From positions 1 through 43,628 of the forward strand of contig WRBE01000019.1 of assembly GCA_009779845.1 (NCBI GenBank): a DNA stretch of 43,628 bases. Direction: 5' to 3'. A program made the position numbers and the translations under genes. Source of the DNA: Oscillospiraceae bacterium (GTDB taxonomy: Bacteria; Bacillota; Clostridia; Oscillospirales; Oscillospiraceae). Shown here in pieces: positions 27,038-34,904 of the stretch. How positions within the stretch are numbered: position 1 is the stretch's first letter; each line of letters starts with the position of its first letter. The notes below the pieces were generated by a model. The model saw only the letters and a list, made by a program, of their open reading frames with translations. It was not told the DNA's origin and did no database searches.

Positions 27038-28020
27038 GTTTGCGACTGAAAAAACTGGTACGGACACGGGAATTTAGCCTGCTTATCGTACTCATCCTCC
27101 TCTCGGCGGTCATCCAGTGGAGAAACCCTCACTTTTTGACAGCCACTGTCATTGACAGCATTTTGCGCAACTATTCCTACACCATCCTCATGACCTCTGG
27201 GATGCTCATGGTTTTGCTGGTGGGCGGGATTGATATCTCGGTGGGTTCTACCCTGGCCCTGTCCGGCATGACCTCGGCACTCCTTATGCGGGAGGGGATA
27301 TTGCCCAACTGGTGGATGGCGTACTTGACCAGTTTGGGGGTCGGCATCCTCTGCGGACTCTTGGTTGGGATTGTTATCACCAAAGGGAAAGTGTTGCCGA
27401 TTATCGCAACTCTCGGCTTTATGTATGTATTCCGTGGATTGACCTTTTTCATCTCGGACAGCCAATGGGTTGGTATGATGCAACTGTTAGAAGATTTCCG
27501 AGACTTCTCCCAAGGTACGAGCCTCGGGGTAAGCAACCTTATTTGGATTACGATTGTGGTCTATATTTTTGTGTTCATTCTTCTCAAATGGACCAAGCTG
27601 GGCCGTCAGGTCTATGCCGTGGGTTCAAACATTGAGGCCGCCACGGTCAGCGGGATTCGGACGGATCGGATTAAATTGTTCGTCTACGCCTTTAACGGGG
27701 CATTGGCCGGACTGTCCGGGGCCATGTTTGTCGGCTTTTACGCCGGGGCGCAGAACAACATTGCAATGGGGCTGGAACTGGACATCATCGCCGCCTGCGT
27801 TATCGGCGGGGTCAGCTTAAAGGGCGGGCAGGGCACCATTCCCGGCGTGTTGCTGGGGGCCTTGACCATTGCGGTTATCAATCGCTCTTTGAGCCTGACA
27901 GGGATTGATCCCTTCTGGCAACAGGCCATCAAAGGGGCCGTGATTCTTGCGGCTGTCATGGCAAACGTGCTCATGCAACGGCAGAGTGTACGCCGCACCT
28001 TAGCAAGGAGGGAGATCTAA
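27034..28020 (+). CDS. Sugar ABC transporter permease 1
   Basis: A 328-residue permease of the BPD_transp_2 (RbsC-like) family with about nine to ten hydrophobic helices. Typical segments are MVLLVGGIDISVGSTLALSG near the N-terminus and the C-terminal IIAACVIGGVSLKGGQGTIPG that contacts the ATPase. The ATG overlaps the ATPase stop (ATGA). A second permease of the same family follows two bases later, so the transporter channel is a heterodimer, as in the RhaP/RhaQ pair of Rhizobium. Function in L-rhamnose import is inferred from the operon. Confidence 0.92.
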   Translation: MSLRLKKLVRTREFSLLIVLILLSAVIQWRNPHFLTATVIDSILRNYSYTILMTSGMLMVLLVGGIDISVGSTLALSGMTSALLMREGILPNWWMAYLTSLGVGILCGLLVGIVITKGKVLPIIATLGFMYVFRGLTFFISDSQWVGMMQLLEDFRDFSQGTSLGVSNLIWITIVVYIFVFILLKWTKLGRQVYAVGSNIEAATVSGIRTDRIKLFVYAFNGALAGLSGAMFVGFYAGAQNNIAMGLELDIIAACVIGGVSLKGGQGTIPGVLLGALTIAVINRSLSLTGIDPFWQQAIKGAVILAAVMANVLMQRQSVRRTLARREI

Positions 28021-28022
28021 CC

Positions 28023-29042
28023 ATGGAGAATGTGATACGGAGACGCAGTATTGATGCAAATCCGCCAAGGGGATTAAAAGCCCGGATTATGCGCTGGGAG
28101 TTTGCGCTACTGCTCCTGTTTATCGGCGTAAACGTCATAAACATGAATCTCTCCCCAAACTTTTTAAATGCCCATCATCTGTTCACCAATATCAACACGT
28201 TTTTGGTCAATGGCTTAGTGGCCTTGCCCATGGCGTACTGTTTGCTCTTAGGCGAGATTGACCTCTCTGTTGGCTCTACGGTGGTGCTTTCTGCAACCTT
28301 ACTAGGGATTGTGTTTAATGCCACCGAGTCGATGGTGTTGGGCATCCTGACTGCCTTGGCAGTGGGAACCCTATGCGGGGCACTCAACGGCTTGATTTTA
28401 ATCAAGTTTCGGGAGCTGTCCGCCATGATTGTCACCTTGGGCACCATGATTTTATACCGGGGTTTGGCCGAGCGGATTTTAGGCGCCGAGGCCACCGGCG
28501 GGATGCGGACTGTAGAATGGTTTGCAAACCTGTTTGATGCGAGAATTGGCCCTGTGCCCTTCTTCTTCATCTTCTTCTGTGTCTTGGCTGGCGTGTTCTG
28601 GTTTGTGATGCACAAAACCGTCTTCGGGCGGCGCATGTTTGCCATTGGGGCAAACACCCAAGCGGCCCGGTACGCAGGGATTAACGTAGAACGCACCCGC
28701 TTTACCGTGTTCACCCTCACCGGCCTCATGTGCGGTGTGTCCGCTGTGTTCTTTACCTCTTGGATGGGTTCGGTACGAAACAATGTCGGCGAGGGATATG
28801 AGCTAGAAGCCATCGCCATGTGTGTATTGGGCGGCATGTCCACCGCCGGTGGCAAGGGAACCTTCCCCGGCGTGATTATTGCCATTTTTACACTGGGTCT
28901 GCTCCGCTTTGGCTTGGGACTTTTAAATGTCAACCCCCAGACCGTGCGGATTATCATTGGTGCGCTGCTCATTACTGTAGTTGTACTACAGAATGTACAG
29001 CGGTTGTTCAAGAAAAAACCCGCTCCGGCAAACGCATCTTAA
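28023..29042 (+). CDS. Sugar ABC transporter permease 2
   Basis: A 339-residue permease of the same family as the preceding gene, with LPMAYCLLLGEIDLSVGSTVVLSA, the middle segment TVFGRRMFAIGANTQAARYAGI and LEAIAMCVLGGMSTAGGKGTFPG towards the C-terminus. It starts two bases after the first permease with GGAGGG in the end of that gene as ribosome site. A 71-base gap with a small stem-loop separates it from the binding-protein gene. It should pair with permease 1 in the membrane. Confidence 0.92.
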   Translation: MENVIRRRSIDANPPRGLKARIMRWEFALLLLFIGVNVINMNLSPNFLNAHHLFTNINTFLVNGLVALPMAYCLLLGEIDLSVGSTVVLSATLLGIVFNATESMVLGILTALAVGTLCGALNGLILIKFRELSAMIVTLGTMILYRGLAERILGAEATGGMRTVEWFANLFDARIGPVPFFFIFFCVLAGVFWFVMHKTVFGRRMFAIGANTQAARYAGINVERTRFTVFTLTGLMCGVSAVFFTSWMGSVRNNVGEGYELEAIAMCVLGGMSTAGGKGTFPGVIIAIFTLGLLRFGLGLLNVNPQTVRIIIGALLITVVVLQNVQRLFKKKPAPANAS

Positions 29043-29054
29043 ATGGATGTTCGG

Positions 29055-29073
29055 TCAAGGGAATACCCCTTGA
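29055..29073 (+). other. Intercistronic stem-loop before the binding-protein gene
   Basis: Perfect 7-base arms TCAAGGG and CCCTTGA around a 5-base loop, 40 bases upstream of the binding-protein ATG and with no U-tract. Such stems often protect the abundant binding-protein message from decay in sugar ABC operons (inference). Confidence 0.5.
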
Positions 29074-29113
29074 TTGCACATAAAAAAACGGAAACAAAGA
29101 AAGGACGAAAACA

Positions 29114-30235
29114 ATGAAAAGGAAGATTATTGCACTACTACTGGTTCTAGTCATCGCACTCACCGCCGCCGCATGTGGAGGCGGGGACACCACCCCAGCT
29201 GCGACAGAAGAACCCACAACCGAAGCAACCCCAACCCCGGACGCCACTGCGACCCCGGAAGAAGACGACGACCCCGCAGATGACGGCGGCGACGACGACC
29301 TGACCTTTGCCATCATCACCAAGTCAGCCGGTATCCCCTTCATGGAGCGTATGGCATATGGCTTTGAAAATGCCGCCGCCGCAATGGGCTTCAACGCCAT
29401 TGTCCAGCATCCGGTAGACACCACCGCAGAAGCACAAATCACCGTTATTAACAACCTAGTTGCCCAAGGCGTAGACGGCATCGCAGTTGCCTCTAACGAC
29501 CCCTATGCACTGGAGAGCGCTCTGCAAGCCGCTCGTGACCAAGGTATCGTTGTTGTGACCCTAGACTCCGACACTGCAGGTAGCCAACTGTTCGTTAACC
29601 AAGCCGGTGTATTTGAAGTAGCACAAGTGTTAGTTGACTCTGTCTACGACATGACCGGTGGTGCTGGCCAGTTTGCTGTATTGTCTGCTACTTCTGTTGC
29701 CACCAACCAAAACGCTTGGATTGCGGCCATGGAAGAGATCATTGCACAAAACGACCAATACGCCGAGCTTGAGTGGCTCACCACCGTATTCGGTGATGAC
29801 GAAGCACAAAGAAGTTTTGACGAGACCCAAAGCTTGCTGGTCAACCACCCCGGCCTAGACGTTATCGTTGCACCCACCACAGTTGGCATCATGGCGGCTG
29901 CTCAAGTTGTGTTGCAACAAGACAGCGATGTACTGGTTGCGGGCCTCGGCCTTCCCAGTGACATGCTGGGCCTCGTCGGCGACGACCTGCCCACACCTTA
30001 CATGTATCTGTGGAACCCCATTGAGTTGGGCGAAGTTGCTGCCTATGCGCTGGCCGCTTTCGCAAACGGTGACACAGACGGTTCTGTTGGTGACACCTTC
30101 ACCTCCATCACCGGCACCACCTTCACCATCATTGCCGCCGCACCGGAAGTTGGCATCGTGAACGCACAAATCATCGTTGGCCTGCCCTTCCGCTTTGACG
30201 GCGACAACATCGAAGAGTGGGCGCAAGTCTATTAA
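29114..30235 (+). CDS. Sugar ABC transporter substrate-binding lipoprotein
   Basis: A 373-residue periplasmic-binding-protein-like lipoprotein of the RbsB/RhaS class (Peripla_BP_4). A lipoprotein signal peptide ends in LTAAAC with Cys21 as lipid anchor, followed by a Thr/Pro/Asp-rich flexible linker to about residue 62. The binding domains show FAIITKSAGIPFMERMAYGF, VAQGVDGIAVASNDPYAL and VVTLDSDTAGS, matching the family pattern. Its wording is rich in C-ending codons compared with the neighbours, as expected for a highly expressed protein. It delivers the sugar to the two permeases. Rhamnose is the likely ligand from operon context. Confidence 0.92.
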   Translation: MKRKIIALLLVLVIALTAAACGGGDTTPAATEEPTTEATPTPDATATPEEDDDPADDGGDDDLTFAIITKSAGIPFMERMAYGFENAAAAMGFNAIVQHPVDTTAEAQITVINNLVAQGVDGIAVASNDPYALESALQAARDQGIVVVTLDSDTAGSQLFVNQAGVFEVAQVLVDSVYDMTGGAGQFAVLSATSVATNQNAWIAAMEEIIAQNDQYAELEWLTTVFGDDEAQRSFDETQSLLVNHPGLDVIVAPTTVGIMAAAQVVLQQDSDVLVAGLGLPSDMLGLVGDDLPTPYMYLWNPIELGEVAAYALAAFANGDTDGSVGDTFTSITGTTFTIIAAAPEVGIVNAQIIVGLPFRFDGDNIEEWAQVY

Positions 30236-30242
30236 TTCTGAG

Positions 30243-30557
30243 ATGATGATAAAAGGCTTTAAGATGAAGTTGCACCCCGGCCAAGCCGACGAGTACCAGC
30301 GGCGGCACAACGAACTCTGGCCGGAGATGGTAGAGATGATCCACCAGCACGGTGGAAAAAACTACTCCATCTTTTTAGACCGGGATACGGATATCCTCTT
30401 CGGGTACATTGAGATTGAGGATCCCGTGCGTTGGGGCAAGGGTGCAGACACGGCCATTAACCGCAAGTGGTGGGATTTCATGGCGGATATCATGGAGACC
30501 AATCCAGATAACAGCCCAGTCGCCCAAGACTTGCAACTGATGTTCCACTTAGATTAA
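30243..30557 (+). CDS. rhaM: L-rhamnose mutarotase
   Basis: A 104-residue protein that interconverts the alpha and beta anomers of L-rhamnose, supplying the form used by the isomerase. It has the family pattern GFKMKLHPGQADEYQRRHNELWPEM, YSIFLDRDTDILFGYIEIED and NRKWWDFMADIMETNPDNSP. Length equals that of known RhaM/RhaU. Two adjacent ATG codons (30243 and 30246) are possible starts; the ribosome site is weak, eight bases after the binding-protein stop, so translation may be coupled. The presence of this enzyme is strong evidence that the operon is for rhamnose. Confidence 0.94.
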   Translation: MMIKGFKMKLHPGQADEYQRRHNELWPEMVEMIHQHGGKNYSIFLDRDTDILFGYIEIEDPVRWGKGADTAINRKWWDFMADIMETNPDNSPVAQDLQLMFHLD

Positions 30558-30569
30558 GCCAAAGGGCAA

Positions 30570-30597
30570 CGGGGCTTGCTCATAAGTGCAAGCCCCG
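30570..30597 (+). other. Intercistronic hairpin 1 (after rhaM)
   Basis: Perfect 9-base GC-rich arms CGGGGCTTG and CAAGCCCCG around a 10-base loop, starting 12 bases after the rhaM stop. A run of five U residues follows at 30603, so it may terminate part of the transcripts. Confidence 0.7.
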
Positions 30598-30644
30598 TGC
30601 CTGTTTTTCCAAGGGCATAGTGTATGCCTTTGGAAAAACAGGCA
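30598..30644 (+). other. Long intercistronic hairpin 2 (before the aldolase gene)
   Basis: Two 22-base arms (30598-30619 and 30623-30644) pair with one G-U type mismatch around a 3-base loop. It abuts hairpin 1 and ends a few bases before the aldolase ribosome site. Forming it could sequester the U-run of hairpin 1 or shield the downstream message. Confidence 0.75.
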
Positions 30645-30662
30645 CAGGGAGGAGAAAAAGAG

Positions 30663-31733
30663 ATGGATTTAACAGGCATTATCCGCTTATCTAACAAATA
30701 CGGAAGTGACCCTGAGCTAGTACTGGCCGGGGGCGGCAACACGTCGGTGAAAGATGCTGAGGTGCTTTATATCAAATGCTCCGGCACCAGCCTACAGACC
30801 ATTACAGCAGAGGGCTTTGTCCCCGTGAACCGGGCGGAGCTAGAAGAGACCTTGACCAAACCTTACCCAACAGACGATGCCGGGCGAGAGGCGGCGTTTT
30901 TGGCAGATGTCATGACCGCCAGAACCATTCCGGGAGAGACGAGACGGCCCAGTGTCGAGGCGCTGCTGCACCATTTATTCCCACAGAAATATGTGGTACA
31001 CCTCCACCCGGCGCTGATTAACGGCCTCACCTGCGGCAAAGCGGGGCAGAGCTGGATGGAAGCGTTGTTCGGTGATAAAGCGGTCTGGATTCCCGTGACC
31101 CGACCGGGGCTGGTTCTAGGCAAACTCTGCCACAGTGTTATGGAAGAGCATCGGGCCAAAACCGGCAAACCGGTGTCTTTGGTCTTTTTAGAGAACCACG
31201 GCATCTTCATCGCCGCCGACACGGAAGAAGAGATAGCGGATATCTTAGAGCAAACCGTGGCAACCCTGAAGGGTGCGGTGTCAAACCACCCCGCACCAGC
31301 GTACACCGAGGCCATCGGCTTGTCCGCCATAGAAGAAATCCGTCAGCGGACCGGCGTTTCCCATGTGAAGTTTTCCACATCCCCGCAAATTTTGGAGTTT
31401 TTACAGAGCAGAGAGACGGCAGAGGCGTTGATGACGCCCTTTAACCCGGATCAAATCGTATACTGTGGGGCCGAGCCTGCTTATGTGACAGACGTTGCCG
31501 AACTGGGGCCGGATACCGTGAAGGGGAAAATTCTCTTCGTGGAACAGGTGGGCATATTCGCCTTGGGTCAGACAGAAAAGGAAGCAGAGCTTGCCATGTT
31601 GTTGTGTTTGGATGCAATTAAGATTGCCATCTACGCCGAGAGTTTCGGCGGTGCCCAACCGTTGACTACGGATTTAATCCAGTTTATTGTCTCTTGGGAG
31701 GCCGAATCCTATCGGAAAAAAGAGGCGCAGTAA
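30663..31733 (+). CDS. Class II aldolase, rhamnulose-1-phosphate aldolase-like
   Basis: A 356-residue class II (zinc) aldolase/adducin protein. It has LAGGGNTSVKD near the N-terminus, the catalytic Glu in RPSVEALLHH, the zinc ligands in VVHLHPALINGL (H113, H115) and FLENHGIFIA. It resembles the N-terminal half of the bifunctional RhaD/YuxG-type aldolase-dehydrogenases, but the short-chain dehydrogenase half is absent and none is encoded nearby. It should split L-rhamnulose 1-phosphate into dihydroxyacetone phosphate and L-lactaldehyde. The ATG has GGGAGGAG nine bases upstream; the kinase gene follows 13 bases after its stop. Fuculose-phosphate aldolase activity is the main alternative. Confidence 0.85.
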   Translation: MDLTGIIRLSNKYGSDPELVLAGGGNTSVKDAEVLYIKCSGTSLQTITAEGFVPVNRAELEETLTKPYPTDDAGREAAFLADVMTARTIPGETRRPSVEALLHHLFPQKYVVHLHPALINGLTCGKAGQSWMEALFGDKAVWIPVTRPGLVLGKLCHSVMEEHRAKTGKPVSLVFLENHGIFIAADTEEEIADILEQTVATLKGAVSNHPAPAYTEAIGLSAIEEIRQRTGVSHVKFSTSPQILEFLQSRETAEALMTPFNPDQIVYCGAEPAYVTDVAELGPDTVKGKILFVEQVGIFALGQTEKEAELAMLLCLDAIKIAIYAESFGGAQPLTTDLIQFIVSWEAESYRKKEAQ

Positions 31734-31746
31734 GGGAGTGGAGCGA

Positions 31747-33162
31747 GTGAGATATTATCTAGCAATCGACATCGGGGCCTCTAGCGGCAGACACATGTTA
31801 GGCTGCATGGTAGAGGGCAAGTTGGTCTTAGAAGAAATTTACCGGTTCCCCAACGGCGCAACACAGCGGAACGGACAGCTTGTTTGGGATGCAGAGGTGC
31901 TTTTTTCCCACATTTTAGCGGGAATGCGCCGCTGTGGTGAGTTGGGCAAGATTCCCGTCAGTGTGGGGATTGACACTTGGGCGATAGATTTTGTCCTACT
32001 AGACGCTGAAGGTCAACGACTGGGGGAAACCGTGTGTTATCGGGACGGGCGAACCCAAGGCATGGATGCGTTGACAGAAGAAACCCTCTCTTTTGATGCC
32101 CTCTATCGCCGCACAGGCATCCAAAAGCAGATATTTAATACCATCTACCAGCTTATGGCGGTCAAGCAACATACGCCGGAGTTGCTAGAGGCGGCAAAGA
32201 CGTTTCTCATGTTGCCCGATTACTTCCACTATCGCCTCACTGGAGAGATACGAAATGAGTACACCAATGCCACCAGTACCGCTTTGGTGGACGCAAACAG
32301 CAAGACTTGGGATTGGGAGTTAATAGAATGCTTGGGACTACCCAAAGAAATCTTCTCTGACCTCACCACCCCCGGCGAGACGGTGGGTACTTTGACACCG
32401 GAGATTGTCGCACAAGTCGGTTATGACTGTTGTGTGGTGCTTCCCGCCACCCATGACACGGCGTCAGCCTTTTTGGCGGCACCAATTTGCGAGGGAGAGG
32501 ATGCAATCACCCTGTCCAGCGGCACTTGGAGTTTAATGGGGATCGAGTCCCCTGACCCGATTATCACCGAGTACACCAGAGCGCAAAACTTCACCAACGA
32601 GGGCGGGTTTGACTATCGTTTCCGCTTTTTGAAAAATATCATGGGTCTGTGGATGCTGCAATCCATTCGGCGAGAAATGGGAGAGCAGGTTAGTTTCCCG
32701 GAACTGGCGGAACTGGCCAAGGCCAGCGGCCCGCCTGTGGCCATTGTGGATGTCAACGACCATGCCTTTTTGGCACCGGACAGCATGAGCGAAGCCGTCC
32801 GGCAAGTAGCGAAAAAAACAGGCCAAACAGAACCGGGAGACTTTGGACAAGTGCTCCAGTGCATCTACTATAGCTTGGCCCAGTGTTATGCGGACACCGT
32901 GGCGGAATTGACTAAGGCCACGGGGCGCACGTTTACAAGCTTACATATCATGGGTGGCGGCTCGCAAGATGTCTACTTAAACGCACTCACGGCGGCGGCC
33001 ACAGGGCGCACCGTGTTCACAGGGCCTATTGAGGCCACGGTAATCGGGAACCTTATGGTACAGATGATGGCCGCAGGCGCGCTCCCTGATCTGGAGACGG
33101 GGCGGCAAATTGTCCGAGATAGTTTTGCAATATCAGAAATATCACCTGCGGGGAAGGAGTAA
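31747..33162 (+). CDS. rhaB: Rhamnulokinase
   Basis: RhaB phosphorylates L-rhamnulose with ATP. The 471-residue FGGY-family kinase has the phosphate loop [16 protein letters not shown] at the N-terminus, [23 protein letters not shown], the ATP-side [12 protein letters not shown], and [21 protein letters not shown] near the C-terminus. No ATG is suitable; GTG at 31747, eight bases after GGGAG, gives the family-typical N-terminus, and GTG at 31738 is possible. The frame stays open back into the aldolase gene. The isomerase follows eight bases after the stop. Operon context supports the rhamnulose substrate. Confidence 0.93.
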   Translation: MRYYLAIDIGASSGRHMLGCMVEGKLVLEEIYRFPNGATQRNGQLVWDAEVLFSHILAGMRRCGELGKIPVSVGIDTWAIDFVLLDAEGQRLGETVCYRDGRTQGMDALTEETLSFDALYRRTGIQKQIFNTIYQLMAVKQHTPELLEAAKTFLMLPDYFHYRLTGEIRNEYTNATSTALVDANSKTWDWELIECLGLPKEIFSDLTTPGETVGTLTPEIVAQVGYDCCVVLPATHDTASAFLAAPICEGEDAITLSSGTWSLMGIESPDPIITEYTRAQNFTNEGGFDYRFRFLKNIMGLWMLQSIRREMGEQVSFPELAELAKASGPPVAIVDVNDHAFLAPDSMSEAVRQVAKKTGQTEPGDFGQVLQCIYYSLAQCYADTVAELTKATGRTFTSLHIMGGGSQDVYLNALTAAATGRTVFTGPIEATVIGNLMVQMMAAGALPDLETGRQIVRDSFAISEISPAGKE

Positions 33163-33170
33163 CTATAATA

Positions 33171-34415
33171 ATGGAGCGTTACACACAGACCAAAAAACGA
33201 TATGAGGCCCTAGGCGTTGACGTAGAGGCCGCACTGAAACAATTGGGTCAAGTTCCCATTGGCATCCACTGCTGGCAAGGGGACGATGTCAACGGGTTTG
33301 AATCCTCAGACGAGGCATTGTCCGGTGGCATCCAGACCACAGGCAATTATCCGGGTAGAGCCAGAAACCCGGAAGAATTAATGGCCGACTTCAAAAAAGC
33401 CATCTCGTTTATCCCCGGCAAAAAGCGGTTGAGCCTACATGCCATCTACGCCCTGTTTGACGGTGGATTTGTCGATCGGGATGAACTGAGGCCGGAACAC
33501 TTTGCAGGATGGGTCAAGTTTGCAAAAGAGGCAGGAATCGGGCTGGACTTTAACCCCACGTTCTTTAGCCACCCCAATGTCAAAGACGGACTGACCCTGT
33601 CCAGTCCCGACGAGGACATTCGGCAATTCTGGATTCGCCACGGTATTGCCAGCCGCCGCATCGCCGCTTATTTTGCCAAAGAATTAGGCGGCCAAGTGGT
33701 CAATAACGTCTGGATTCCCGATGGGCTTAAGGACACTCCGGCAGACCGCTTAGGCCCTCGCCAGCGGCTAAAAGACAGCTTAGACCAAATTTTCGCCGAA
33801 AAGCTGGATGGGGTCATTGACTGTGCAGAGAGCAAGGTGTTCGGCATCGGTGTAGAGTCGTATACCGTTGGTTCCAACGAGTTTTACCTCGCCTATGCCG
33901 CCCAGAACCCTGGTGTTTACAATCTGCTGGACAACGGTCACTATCACCCCACAGAGGTGGTCAGTGATAAAATCTCCAGCTTGCTGACCTATTTTGATAA
34001 GATTCCCCTGCACATTACCCGGCCAGTTCGTTGGGACTCTGACCATGTGGTGGCCTTAGATGATGAGGTCAAAGAGATTGCCAAGGAAATCGTCAGAAAT
34101 GACGCATTAGAGAAAGTGCTCATTGGCCTAGATTTCTTCGATGCGTCGATCAACCGCATTGCGGCTTGGGTCATCGGCACCCGGAACGTGCAAAAAGCCC
34201 TCTTGTTTGCGCTTCTGCAACCCCATGGGAAGATGAAAGAGCTGCAGGACCAAGGGGACTTTACCCAACTGCTCATGCTACAAGAAGAGATGAAATCCAT
34301 GCCCTTCGGCGACATTTGGGATCATTATTGTCATGGGCAAGGCGTTCCAGCAGGTACCGAGTGGTATGATGCGGTTATGGAATACGAAACAAATGTGTTG
34401 TTAAAACGCAGTTAG
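33171..34415 (+). CDS. rhaA: L-rhamnose isomerase
   Basis: RhaA isomerises L-rhamnose to L-rhamnulose with a divalent metal. The 414-residue protein shows [17 protein letters not shown], the barrel segments [40 protein letters not shown] and [22 protein letters not shown], and the metal site region [19 protein letters not shown] with [13 protein letters not shown]. Length and order match E. coli RhaA. AAGGAG lies 14 bases upstream of the ATG. It is the last gene of the operon and is followed by a strong terminator at 34491. Confidence 0.97.
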   Translation: MERYTQTKKRYEALGVDVEAALKQLGQVPIGIHCWQGDDVNGFESSDEALSGGIQTTGNYPGRARNPEELMADFKKAISFIPGKKRLSLHAIYALFDGGFVDRDELRPEHFAGWVKFAKEAGIGLDFNPTFFSHPNVKDGLTLSSPDEDIRQFWIRHGIASRRIAAYFAKELGGQVVNNVWIPDGLKDTPADRLGPRQRLKDSLDQIFAEKLDGVIDCAESKVFGIGVESYTVGSNEFYLAYAAQNPGVYNLLDNGHYHPTEVVSDKISSLLTYFDKIPLHITRPVRWDSDHVVALDDEVKEIAKEIVRNDALEKVLIGLDFFDASINRIAAWVIGTRNVQKALLFALLQPHGKMKELQDQGDFTQLLMLQEEMKSMPFGDIWDHYCHGQGVPAGTEWYDAVMEYETNVLLKRS

Positions 34416-34490
34416 TCAATGCCGATAAAAGGCCTCCGGAAGCGTTCCGAGCGATGGCAATCGCCGATGTAACGATGATATGATGGAGGA

Positions 34491-34531
34491 GAAGCGCTTG
34501 TCTCCGAAGGGGGGCAAGCGCTTCTTTTTTG
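34491..34531 (+). terminator. Terminator of the rhamnose operon
   Basis: Perfect 10-base arms GAAGCGCTTG and CAAGCGCTTC (34491-34500, 34515-34524) around a 14-base loop, followed by six T residues. It lies 75 bases after rhaA. Confidence 0.92.
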
Positions 34532-34634
34532 CTCAACGAAAAGCGAAGGGGAATTTGAAAAGTTCGCAAAAAGCTTGGGGTTCAAACTGTGAAAATGGAC
34601 AAAAAGTATATACCATATTCTGCAAATTACCCAA

Positions 34635-34663
34635 TTACAAATTGCATGTGAGTATGCTATAAT
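34635..34663 (+). promoter_or_regulatory. Candidate promoter of the GH2 gene
   Basis: A perfect TATAAT (34658-34663) with an extended TGC directly before it; the -35 is poor (TTACAA, 17 bases upstream). The position in the 373-base gap after the rha terminator makes it the best candidate. Confidence 0.55.
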
Positions 34664-34904
34664 TCAAATACAAAAAACACCAATAATACAAGTGCTTACG
34701 ATGCTTTATTACTCACGCTTTATAAAAACACAAAGCATTGCACAATGTGATTGTAAAAAAAGAAAAAACGGCCAAATTGCATGAATTTTTTATTTTGGGG
34801 GATGGCCAAAAAGGGGGAGGCACGCCGCGAATATCTGAAATGTTATGGTTCTGTCCATGTTCTGACACGCAAAGAGAGAAAATAAAAAATGAGGAGTTAT
34901 TGAT
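34664..34904 (+). other. Long AT-rich leader of the GH2 gene
   Basis: About 240 bases lie between the candidate promoter and the GH2 ATG. Short complementary words occur (CATTG/CAATG near 34735) and a GC-richer patch at 34800-34835, but I recognise no riboswitch class. GAGGAG at 34891 is the ribosome site. Short reading frames here lack support. Confidence 0.4.

Noticed and set aside
34480-34662. Plus-strand 60-codon frame with a GGAG-like start
   Set aside because: It runs straight through the rho-independent terminator of the rhamnose operon and has a composition typical of non-coding DNA.
34664-34904. c-di-GMP or other riboswitch in the GH2 leader
   Set aside because: No conserved core of a known class could be matched by eye.
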